A stretch of 64,000 nucleotides of DNA from Saturnia japonica (lineage: Eukaryota > Arthropoda > Insecta > Lepidoptera > Saturniidae), in assembly GCA_033032175.1 (NCBI GenBank), contig CM065323.1:12400001-12464000 (forward strand). The letters are read 5' to 3'. Shown here piece by piece: positions 36,201 through 46,061 of the stretch; within the stretch, counting starts at the first letter, position 1; each line of letters opens with the position of its first letter. A program made the translations under genes and the position numbers. The notes below the pieces were generated by a model. It did no database searches, was not told the DNA's origin, and worked only from the letters and a program-made list of their open reading frames with translations.

Positions 36201-39200
36201 CGATCTCTCTATAACATCTTTCGCTCTCAAAACCTACTCATTATTAGTATTATTATATACCTACCTACCATACAATTCTTATACCCTATTAGCCCAGTCA
36301 TATTAGGGCTTTCACCTCGGAATGAAAGATAATAAGCTGCAAATTGGTATGAACCTTTGTTTTGTCATTCTAAATGTTGTCTCAAAAGTCACAATCGTTA
36401 TCGTGTCTGCGTCTCAAGATATTCAAGGTCAAAGGTCACAAAAATCGGTTTTTCGCGAATATCTGGCTTCCTATCGATTAAATGAGATTTGCATTTATTA
36501 TAAAAGTTGTAGGCTATAAAATTCCCTACAACTTTTGTTTAAACTTTTTTTTCATACAACCAACCGTTTTGAAGGTAGAGCGCGAAGAGTGCACATCGTA
36601 CAGTCATATACGGCCTAATGCAAGGTCAAGCGTGAGTTATGGTTATCAGTACGTTATAAAGTCAATTATTTACTTGGAAATTATAATTATTAAACAATGC
36701 CTATTATTTATGTACTAACTATTAATTATTTATATTTAATTAAAGTAAGTAACTTGATTATTTATATATAATTATTCATATTTAACTATTTAAGTATAAA
36801 ATATTATTATTTCTGGATTATATATTTTAGTTTTATTTTAAGTTAAAATGATAGTAAGAGTATATATTTTGCACATATTTTTATTTATTATTAAATACGG
36901 CATAATATACATTTGTCAAAATGTGAGTTCAAATATCAAAAGTATCTTTGTTGATTTTAATTGTAATGAAATTGGAAATGGAAGCTAATTATCTTCTTCT
37001 TCTTCGTCGTCTTCTTCTTCTTGTCGCTCAAAAATGTTCGATTCATTGTCATCATCCTCATTATCTGTCATGTTCATCTCCAAACCTTCCAGAATATCGG
37101 GATCATATGTATTTTCTTCATCGGGATTACTTGGATACAGTGAAGCGTTGAGGCAAGCTTGTCCGTTGCACTGGCCGCAAGCTAAAGAACATTGTAGCCC
37201 TGATTTTCTGCATCCACAGCGGGAACCACAACCATTTTTGCAATTGCAAAATATTACGTTTAGTAGTTCGGCTGGTGCTGGAGGTAATAACGTTCGTATG
37301 GGCTCCAGGATTTCATTTTCAAGCATCCAGCCCCATTCTTGAGGTTCTAAGTCCTTCCCTAACCACGTTTGAATCTGGTAGTAGACACGTTTTATGTGTT
37401 GATGAGCTGCTACACTGGTTGGTGGAAGTGTTGACAGTTGTACAGGTTTATTTAGTTTTGTAAATTTGATGAATTGCGTGTAGCGGAAATGATCAATGTT
37501 GTCCTCAGATTTTGGAGCATTATATAATGCCAACAAGATGCGCACTCCATTTTCTAATAATCAAGTTACTTACTTTAATTAAATATAAATAATTAATAGT
37601 TAGTACATAAATAATAGGCATTGTTTAATAATTATAATTTCCAAGTAAATAATTGACTTTATAACGTACTGATAACCATAACTCACGCTTGACCTTGCAT
37701 TAGGCCGTATATGACTGTACGATGTGCACTCTTCGCGCTCTACCTTCAAAACGGTTGGTTGTATGAAAAAAAAGTTTAAACAAAAGTTGTAGGGAATTTT
37801 ATAGCCTACAACTTTTATAATAAATGCAAATCTCATTTAACCGATAGGAAGCCAGATATTCGCGAAAAACCGATTTTTGTGACCTTTGACCTTGAATATC
37901 TTGAGACGCGGACACGATAACGATTGTGACTTTTGAGACAACATTTAGAATGACAAAACAAAGGTTCATACCAATTTGCAGCTTATTATCTTTCTTTCCG
38001 AGGTTGACCCCTTTTTTTACCTAATATGACTGGGCTATTTATCGTATATACATTAGGGATGAAATATTTGTACGAGCAGCTATTAAAAATTAATAAATTC
38101 AATCAATACACTTAAATATATTATTCAAAAGGAAACAAAATGCCCAACCGCAACAAAAACACTTGACTAAAAAAAATATTTTTCTATTTTTACTTTTTTA
38201 ATTATTATTTATTAATACTAATCTAAAGACATTTCGTATGTTAAAATCCATCAAGCCGTTTAGGCTACAGAGTGTGCCAAAGAAATAGATATACCTACAT
38301 AATTATATACGCTCGAAAAATATAACCCTCCTGTTTCGCAATCGGATAATTAACAATTATCTTATTAAATAAGTTTTACGTAAATAACTATCTTCACGTT
38401 TTTATTATCAGTGTCAAATGTTTTTTTTTTATCATTGACAAGTTACTTTTTCAAGCATGACCTTTTTTATTGAACCTGACGAAATATTTTTAAGATAAAA
38501 ATATGTAATGTCATTTAGAGAAAGATAAACTCTTGTCGGAGACTTGTATGTTAATAATTTTAGTTTTTAATATATATGTGAAACAGATTTGCAATTTTGA
38601 TATGGGGCTAATCGCCCTTAAGTAAATACAGTAAAAAATTCCATGATAAAGCACTATAATTGTGGTGTTTGAGCACAGTTGGGAGCCTAGTAACGGAATT
38701 AGTTCTCACATATACCTAGAGTACATCGACAAATTTTCGGCGACAGATATTCAGCTTAAGGGATTGTGTATATGGCAAATTTTGTCGCGGCGGCGCTGAG
38801 GTGGCCCGTGAACAAAGACAGCATTGCGGAGCGGCAACGGCGAGCCGGCGCGGCGGCGCGTCTGTTGTCCCGTCTACACAAGCCGTTAGGGTGGTACCTA
38901 ATAGCTGAGGAGGGGAGCACCAGAAATATTCATGTTCAAGCGCTATACTATATTAGATAACATAACATATAAGAACAAATATACATACATGGTGCAAATG
39001 GATAAATAAATAAATAAAACATTATGGTTTTCATCTAAGAAAATTCAAATTTTACTTTAATGAAGACAATCATGTAATAACGAATAGAGAACTTGAATCC
39101 GTTTTATTGAGGAACATTTAATGGATTTTAAGTCTTCATTAACCACGGGGTAAGTTGTTTAATTAAGTATCTACAATGAAAAATCTATTAATTTAACAGG

Positions 39201-42200
39201 TGACTATTTATAAAAATAAACAAGGGTATATACAAACGGTGAATTCTTTGCGGCCGCTGAAACTGCTGTATGTAGTGACGTCATTCCAATCAATTCTATT
39301 CAACTCTAACATGTATGGGAATACCTGTAAATAAGCAAGAGATTGTTGAAATCCAAATAAGAAAATGGCATCAGAACGCTGAACTTTAACGAAATGCAAA
39401 AATCTGTACAGAGAGCATGCTACGATGCATAGACGCCATGAATGCAGTAAAAAATGGCATCATGAAATACTAAGATCAATTATACACCATATGTAATTAT
39501 GTATAAATTAATTGTAGTTTTCTTGATCTTTGTAATATACTCTTTTTATTAAGTAATCCCCACGCCAACTAGAACCAATCATTTATTAAAATAATCTAAT
39601 TGAACTCGAAAACACACACATAGTACTGTGCCTAATAATTTGGCAACCCATGGTAATATAGAGAATGCTGATGCTCAGGAGACATTAATTTAAAACGCAA
39701 TAGTGATATCACAATTCTGAAATTTTAAAGTATCTTTACATAATATGTAGCTTTTGATTTATCAAATAATTGGCACCTAGTGATAAATTTATTTCACAAA
39801 AATTTACAAGATTTATAAATGAAATTGAAAAGTAAAACAAATTAGACTTTGTTAACGTTATATATAGCTTTAAAAAGTCACGTATAAAATATAACTACCT
39901 ATACTAATTAGAAATTATTTGTTTTGCTGCTGTTCAGTTTGGGTAAAAGTAATTAAATGCGTGAATACGTAAACTACGATTTGATAACGAATTTCAATAC
40001 CGACTCTAAGATGTAGCAGATATTTTATCATTCTTGTAAAACTCTTATTTGAGGTTTTTTCAGCGGGTTATAGTAGTAGCATATTAGGCGGTGGGATGAG
40101 ACCATATTGCGTAATTTTAATAATAATTTGGTTATTGTGCCCACGTGAAGTGCATTATAAATAATAATTTTGAAGAATTACCTGAGCAGTTCAATTGCCT
40201 AGCAAGGGAGCTAACATGTAGTTAGAGCGATGTTAATTAGAAAAATAATAAGAAATTAGGTTTAAATTGCGTGAATCCTAAAAGATTAAGAAACACAATG
40301 GTATATAATGCAAAAGTACGGAATAAATATTATGTTTAATATAGCACATCACTAACCTGCCTCAAATTATAAGCTGTGTCGAGCCGTAATATAGCTCCAG
40401 AGCATCTCCTTACTATATCATAGTAAACATCAATGTTTCCAACAGGGCTTCTATTAGATACAGCTGGCAAACATACTCCGCTTAAAAAAATCTGCACCTG
40501 CAAAATAAATCTAACACTTGAACTATAAAATCTCAATTCTTTAGACCTCTCTATTTCCCCAGTGGTAGTAGATCATTTTGCATTGTACATTTATGGCGAC
40601 TTGCACTAGAAACATTTTAATTCTCTTTTACCTTTTTATTTAGTTATGTCAAAATGTATGTAACTGTCAATCTTAAATCTAATTTAACGATTTAAATATG
40701 ATTTAAGGATTGAAAGGATTGAATTATGTTGAATTATGGTAGGCCATTCCATAATGTTGAAGCGGTTTATTAAACGCGTGTACATCTATCACTCCCATAG
40801 CAAATTTCAGTATTTTTTCTACTGTAAATAAACAATTTAGTAATGAAAAAAATTATGAAATCTCATCCACAATATAAACACAAGTATTTGCTAATTTAAT
40901 TATCATCTTCAAATTTAACAAAAATTAATCCTTAATTATCTGATGTGTACTTTTAGAACACTTTCTTTATTTCTTCTTCTTTCTTTATCTATATTTTATC
41001 ACTTAAGAATTTGAAGTCAATTAAAAAGTTGAAAAGGTTAAAACATTATCTAAAAAAAAACTTTACGTAAGTATTACACGGATGTAAGTATGAGTAAATC
41101 TTATTGCTTTTTTTATTGTAATGGTAAGCACAGTGCAATCCAAAAGCAACAACTACTACCGAGAGATCTATAATCTATAGGCAGTCCTCACTGTCATGCC
41201 GATCTTCACGTTTTATTTGAAAGACCCGATGTTATGAGAAGGAGGGAAAACACTGGCAGGTGGACGGTTCCACAGCTTCACAGTAACCACAGCGTGTATG
41301 GTTCTGTTATGAAAGGGAGAAGAAGTAAGAAGCATACTGCTCATACGCTGCTTTTATGTAATGAATTATCTTCCAGTTTAAACGTTAAGTGTATATTGTT
41401 AATTGAAATCTAACAGTATCGATTGTGTTGAAAAAGAAATATAGATTGATCTATTAACTATCGATTATTCCTCAGTACTGTATTTTAATATATTAACAAC
41501 TGAGCTATGCTCATTGTTCTCTTGGAGTTTTGCAGTCAGAAAAATGCAACCCTATATCGTGAACCTTCCTTTTAAAAATAGCAAATTTCACAAAAAGCAA
41601 CCAATAATTTCCATAACCATTATCTATAGTTTAAGTCAGACTATCCGTTATTCGATAGTACTAATGACTATCGATTTAACGAGAAAAAATCGATGGGTAA
41701 TGATAACTACAAGCGGAGTGCCACTAATGAATAATACCAATAATTTAAGGAGAGCAAAAATTTATAATAACCCAATAATAAATTCAAGAGGTACTTAATT
41801 ATATTCAGTATATCTTTGGCTTATAGAATGTATTATTAAATAATAATCGATAAATATGGTTAATATCGTACCTGAATAAGCTTGTTTATACACAAATTCG
41901 TGACTTCACTAATATTGCCATAATCCCGCGCATAGGCGTCAGTGAATACGTAGATTGAAGATCCTGGTTCACTAATCTCCAGCGCTTTTTTTATTCCAGC
42001 CACTGAATTTTCTGGACATTCAACGCCATCTTTTGCCTTCATCGTATTTATAGTATCGACTAATGCATTTGGAGAGTGAACTATTGAAGGAATGCCGACA
42101 TCTGAGAATGATTTATTATTTATAAATTAAAAAGTGGTAACAATAGTGGAATTAGTGGACAATAGTAACTCATAAACTTATGGCCGGTTGGTCATAGTCA

Positions 42201-43467
42201 TGGCTGGGTCAGCCGAAAAGTTCTCGAGTGTCGGCCAGATACCGAAAGATGTAGTATGGGCAGATCTGTTACAAGATGGACATGGAAATGCTGAAGGTAG
42301 CGAGGACAGACTGAATGCAAGTAGCGCCGAACCTGTCATTGTGGCGATTATTGGGGGAGGTCAGCAATGGATGTGTTTGGGCTAAAATGATGATGATGAA
42401 AATAAAACAATCTCATCAATTCATGAGTGAAATTTTTTTATATGCAGCCAAGGAGGAAGTCAAGGGTACGACCCATTTAATGGTAATCAGATGATGTAGC
42501 CTATAGACGCTTGTAACACCATAGGTATATCACCATTGCGTTGCCAATTTTGAACCTCTTTTCTAAGGAGCTCTGGAAGCTCTACTTAATCCAAAACACA
42601 ATACAAATTTATTCAGCTGCGATCTTTCGTAGCTATAAATTAAAAACGGTAGGAAAACTGACAAAAATTGTCTTTTTTGACCAAGGTAACGTCTCGGTTC
42701 ACAAATCCGTTGTTGCGATGGCTGCAATCCAATATGCTAGCTGTTAAATACTTGAGCATCCTCTGTATTCACTTGATCTTGTGTCCTATTAATTCTTATA
42801 TATTTTCTAGATTGAAGAAATCTCTAAGAGGATAGCTATTTCAAGATGATGAATGCATGAGTCGCTGTAGAACAGAAATTTCCAAGTACTGAGAATGAGG
42901 AATTCCTTATGAGGAAATTTCAAGAATATAAAAAGGTATTCCAAGTGCTTTATTATAAAATGACTATGCCGAAAAATTAAATAATATTTATTGAGAGATA
43001 CCTGTAACACATTTGGTCTCACTTTTTTATTAAATGCACCTACATATCATCCTTATAAACCTAGTGTAATATGGTAAATTGTAATGACATAAGCTCGAAA
43101 AATCTCCTGGGTTTAAGTTTAACCGATATTCGAGAATTAGTAGTAATATGATATTGTACACTATCAAAATGTTACAAGGCATACGAGAAAAAGAAATTAA
43201 TTCAACGAAAAACCATACACAATTAACAAAAACAAAACATTTACCTGGATAATTAAACGGTACTATAATGTAATCTTCATAGTCCGTTGGGTTAACTAAG
43301 TCGTTCATTACTGTTCTTACACCAGTCTTTATAATTTCTAAATCATCTTTCATTGATTTAGTCGTATCTAGGACTATTGTAAAACTTTTCTTACTCTCAA
43401 TTGCAGGGAAGACCTGGAGAGTAAATATTAAATATATTAAAATCATTGCGTCGAAAGCAACGACCAT
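30241..43467 (-). CDS. Gene C: hemicentin-like protein, 5' part (nine exons, runs into gap, one frameshift)
   Basis: Minus-strand exons: 43467-43245, 42101-41872, 40497-40357, 39403-39325, 36097-35969, 34568-34403, 34151-33982, 32697-32625 and 30401-30241. All junctions are GT-AG. They encode about 457 residues: signal peptide (MVVAFDAMILIYLIFTLQVF), vWA domain with IVLDTTKSM (D-x-T-x-S) and YVFTDAYARD, the linker region (FMVVVSGDRPQVQIL, GFSTKQPRHLLETSARP) and the first half of Ig1 (VEYGGNLTVACKV, PKIQWKED). Exon lengths equal gene D's in exons 1, 2, 5, 6 and 9 and differ by multiples of 3 in 3, 7 and 8. Exon 4 is 79 nt and has one T too many in a T5 run (39398-39402), breaking the frame; with T4 it would read ILHFVKV like its paralogue. 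The start codon is the second ATG of the open frame, which gives the shared 223-nt exon 1. The 3' half is missing in the gap. Confidence 0.82.
31048..31330 (+). repeat. tRNA-derived SINE, copy 1
   Basis: The head has polymerase III promoter boxes: A-box-like tagcctagcggtcgttagcg and B-box-like gggttcgaataccagg. A shared body follows (ctcagtagcagctcggagtt, cgtgatggtatgt). Copy 2 is at 55080-55320. The tRNA-like head has diverged arms, so it is a SINE and not a working tRNA gene. Confidence 0.85.
31645..31925 (+). repeat. Dispersed repeat family R1, partial copy 3
   Basis: Matches the inner part of copies 1 and 2 (attaataaaattgaagtgtc, then ggttcgaccgattttgacgg, then ttggggttccgca) but is more diverged, so it is older. 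Confidence 0.75.
32813..33453. mobile_element. pogo/Tigger-like MITE, 641 bp
   Basis: Terminal inverted repeats start CAGTG and contain taaactctttataacg at the left (32818-32833) and its reverse complement at the right (33431-33446). A TA lies at each outer edge (32811-32812 and 33454-33455), the expected target duplication for Tc1/mariner/pogo elements. A second inner pair (tcgttatagagagtt against the reverse of gtttatcgttata) strengthens it. No intact transposase; the small frame at 33132-33368 is not a recognised protein. It sits in intron 7 of gene C. Confidence 0.78.
33681..33786 (-). mobile_element. LINE family L2, 106-bp 3' stub with target-site duplication
   Basis: A T19-20 run, then the reverse complement of the L2 3' end (gttagccttaggggcccta, gccgctgcggctttt). 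It is flanked by the identical 10-mer tgtacagtgg at 33671-33680 and 33787-33796. A clean, heavily 5'-truncated insertion. Confidence 0.88.
34569..35968. other. Gene C intron 5
   Basis: AT-rich. The only notable item is a perfect 22-bp palindrome at 35442-35463. No exon or intact element seen. Confidence 0.5.
36290..38037. mobile_element. Long-TIR (fold-back) DNA element, 1.75 kb, in gene C intron 4
   Basis: Left arm 36290-36762 and right arm 37556-38037 are reverse complements, nearly identical over about 470 bases: a 78-codon open frame inside each arm translates to the same peptide. The outermost shared bases are TAGCCCAGTCATATTAGG. A TA at each edge may be the target duplication. The 793-bp core holds part of a CXC-like gene (next entry) directly abutting the right arm, as if an internal deletion had joined them. 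The superfamily is not clear from the ends. The near-perfect arms suggest a young insertion or recent gene conversion. Confidence 0.88.
36985..37545 (-). CDS. C-terminal piece of a transposon-linked CXC-like protein
   Basis: About 186 residues with no ATG at the start (GTG at 37545). The frame continues a few codons upstream (LLENG) and then meets a stop in the inverted repeat, so the N-terminal part is missing. It shows FLLAL-like RILLALYNAPKSEDN, YYQIQTWLGKDLEPQEWGWM, then LLPPAPAELLNVIFCNCKNG and a dense cysteine cluster (CNCKNGCGSRCGCRKSG, then CSLACGQCNGQAC), resembling a CXC/tesmin-type zinc region. It ends in a very acidic tail (EEEDDEEEED). From memory, proteins with this ending are widespread in insects as uncharacterised, multi-copy genes, suggesting a transposon-encoded family. 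Function unknown; zinc or DNA binding is inference. Confidence 0.65.
   Translation of the reverse strand: MRILLALYNAPKSEDNIDHFRYTQFIKFTKLNKPVQLSTLPPTSVAAHQHIKRVYYQIQTWLGKDLEPQEWGWMLENEILEPIRTLLPPAPAELLNVIFCNCKNGCGSRCGCRKSGLQCSLACGQCNGQACLNASLYPSNPDEENTYDPDILEGLEMNMTDNEDDDNESNIFERQEEEDDEEEEDN
38038..39324. other. Rest of gene C intron 4, with a GC-rich island
   Basis: Mostly AT-rich. About 38765-38900 is strikingly GC- and CpG-rich (cgcggcggcgctgaggtgg, gagccggcgcggcggcgcg). It covers a short open frame (38766-38960) with no family. It may be a repeat fragment from a GC-rich element. Confidence 0.4.
40498..41871. other. Gene C intron 2
   Basis: Contains reversed repeat R3 at 41110-41370 (ggtaagcacagtgcaatcca, accgagagatctata) and otherwise AT-rich DNA. 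The frame at 41514-41798 has no recognised domain. Confidence 0.45.
42180..42600 (+). repeat. Two LINE/SINE tail remnants in gene C intron 1
   Basis: 42180-42405 is a decayed copy of the LINE end found at 61146-61390 (gaaaagttctcgagtgtcgg and a gatgatgatg tail). 42455-42590 carries phrases (atgatgtagcctatagacgc, gcgttgccaattttgaacct) of a family also at 48870-49080. The nearby frames are chance. Confidence 0.6.
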
Positions 43468-43489
43468 GCAAAGTAAATTAATATGTGAT

Positions 43490-43528
43490 AACTGATGCAA
43501 TGCCCTTTAGACTGCCGAACGATTATAG
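43490..43528 (-). promoter_or_regulatory. Putative core promoter of gene C
   Basis: On the minus strand, CTATAAT (43528-43522) is followed about 34 bases later by TCAGTT (43495-43490), a good arthropod initiator. Transcription would start near 43493, leaving a leader of about 26 bases before the ATG. Confidence 0.45.
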
Positions 43529-45950
43529 AGTTAAGGGTGGTTCATAGAAGTTTTGTTACTATTACTCTTGGGAAATAAGGAATACTCTTTAATAAATATA
43601 GTGTTAAAACGAGCTGAAATGAAAAAAAAGATATTTATTAAATAAAACACCAGTTTTTTTTGCAAATTCGTTCCTGGCATCTCAATTTACATATGCTTAA
43701 ATTTAGTTATTACAGAATGGCGTTGTAAGGACCGATACTTCAACCAAATTAAGATACAAAGGTGGTACATCTGTCAAATCCTCGTACTGGATAACCATCA
43801 ATGTAGATTCATATTGTCAAAAGCAACGAAGATTTTACGACGCTGTAAGTCCGGTTAAGTTATTTAGAACCTGTCGGTTTTCTCTACGGTCAATACAGGG
43901 TGACATTAATATGTATGCTTGAAATTTAAATCTGTAGCATACGCCTTACCATGTTGATTATTTACTGCGAGTAGAAGGTGTATCGAACAGGTACCGATGA
44001 TCCTCCACAAAAATAATCTCACTACAATTATAGTTTTAAACAGTGATACCTTCCCTGCTATATATATCTGACATACAAAAAAGAAAGACAAAAAAACCTC
44101 AGATCATGCAAACCAAACATTTCGATTAATATAATTCAAAAACTACAAACGAGTCTGTTTTCGGTGAAAAAGCGAATTTTGTCAAGCCTTCATAAATGAA
44201 ACAACATAGATGATTCACAAAAAATATTGAGAAGGTAGGTATGAAGAATTCGGTTGGAAAACATTTAACAATGACGAGGCCCATGGACAAGTAGAGAGTC
44301 TACGGTCTACGGGCAAAATTTAAAAACAGTCTTCTGTTGTTTTTTTTTCTGTTTTTTTTTTTTTTCTTAGTAATAATTGGTATGTTTATGGACCTTAAGT
44401 ATGCAATATTGTAACCGAGCAATATTGATAACCCTCCAGTTATTAGTAATTTGAACAAAGGACATTTTCCTTTAAAGTGACGTCACCTTATCATCGGACC
44501 GGAGTTAAAATTGTAACGAGCTCCGGAAACCAACTATAACATTACTGTTCATTTACAAAATATGATAGGTATTTTAACGGACACTTATATTAAGAGAGCT
44601 CACAGTTGGCATTGGGCTATTAAAATATATATGTAGACAAATTTTCTGGTTAATAACTAATCGGATCCGATCACAAGTTTTTTTTTAATGAAGTATACAG
44701 CACAATCAGCAATTTTGGCTCATGGTTCACTGGTACATAGTAAAGTGGTAAACCTTTTTTCTAATGCCAGCCAGTTGAAAATCGGTCTCCAAGCACCAAT
44801 AGGTTTATTCCGGTAGATGTAATTGAGAGCCAGTCTTCCACTACGCTTAGCGTTCTACTATCTTGGGCCACATCGTCACTTAAGATCAGGTTAGATTGTC
44901 GGCACAACGATAATTTTTTTTTACGATTTCTAAAAGTAACGTAGAAAATTGTTATAGTCCATCTATTATGTAATAAAATATATTTCCCGCGTACAAAATT
45001 TCATCAATATCTTTTACTACTATTTTTTATGATGCTCTAACGTATATTTTTAACGATTCTTATAGCCTATTGATTAAGGGATGGCCCATACTTCCCGTCT
45101 ACAGAATTAGATCAGAATTGGTTGATGAAAATGTAAATTATTGAATTTCCTTTTTCTTCGATTTTTAAAAGTAATATTGAAAATTATTAAACCCCATCAT
45201 TCATGGAATAAGTTGTACTTCCCGTGTACAAAATTTAATTAGATTCAGTTAAGATTATTTTTTGGTGTTTCTTTTTCTACTTCAGAAAATAATACTGATT
45301 TTTTAATATTAAATATCAATTGGCTAATGGCTTCCTGTGCACAAAATTTCATAAGAATCGGACAAGCCATTTTTGAGTTATTATAAATATTATGTCCATC
45401 GGAAATGTGAAAAAAATATTACTTGTACAGACTGTTGTTATAATAAGTACTGTACGATATGAATTAGCAGGTGATATTTTTAGACTCAAGATATTGACGA
45501 CATGCTCATGTGACATGTGGTCATTTTAAATTGTAGAACATGACACATCGAAATAATAATACACCATAGCTCGCAAATCATTTACATAACTACAAACTAG
45601 TACAGTTATTTTAGAACATTATAATAAATATTTAATACAAGTTAACTTATGTATCTACGGAATGGTCCGAACAAAACTGGAATGTTGATATTTAATTATT
45701 TTTATCCTATTACTAACGAATTAATGTTAATATAAGTAATATTATTATTGTAATATACACAATGAAATATTAACGTATAAGGAATATTGTGGAAATATAA
45801 AATTAAACGCTATACTTAAATTTTAAAATGTTAACAATTCCGACGAGGAAAACTAATTAATGCAAACAAGGAATAAGAAATATGTATATTACATTTAATA
45901 TAAAACAAACTTTACAGAAATCCCTTCGTATCTACGTTACTGAGTCTCAT
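43529..45950. other. Shared upstream region between divergent genes C and D
   Basis: About 2.6 kb separates the two start codons. It holds mostly unassigned AT-rich DNA, a degraded SINE-like repeat R2 at 44705-44930 and a divergent tandem repeat at 44940-45385. No gene seen. Confidence 0.55.
44940..45385 (+). repeat. Four-unit divergent tandem repeat
   Basis: An anchor (ttcccgcgtacaaaatttca and variants) recurs at about 44986, 45094, 45221 and 45334, spacings of 108, 127 and 113 bases, with other words shared between units (for example attgaaaattatta). Units are considerably diverged. Confidence 0.6.
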
Positions 45951-45956
45951 AGTAAA

Positions 45957-45992
45957 TATAAAAAACGCTGATCCCGGCACCAGGGGTCATAC
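45957..45992 (+). promoter_or_regulatory. Putative core promoter of gene D
   Basis: TATAAAAAA at 45957-45965, with an initiator-like TCATAC at 45987-45992 about 30 bases downstream. The leader to the ATG at 46062 would be about 73 bases. A weak kappa-B-like GGGATTTCTG lies on the minus strand at about 45916-45925. Confidence 0.5.
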
Positions 45993-46061
45993 GATATCTT
46001 GTACGATTGCAAAAATTGTATTGCAAGTCAGTACAAGACTATTTTTCAAATTAATCTCACG

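Noticed and set aside
36482..36718. 78-residue frame, repeated identically at 37600-37836 on the other strand
   Set aside because: The identity comes from the inverted arms of the transposon, not from a conserved protein.
44330..44370. Long T-rich runs as a possible CRISPR or terminator
   Set aside because: A simple poly-T tract in insect DNA, with no repeats and spacers.
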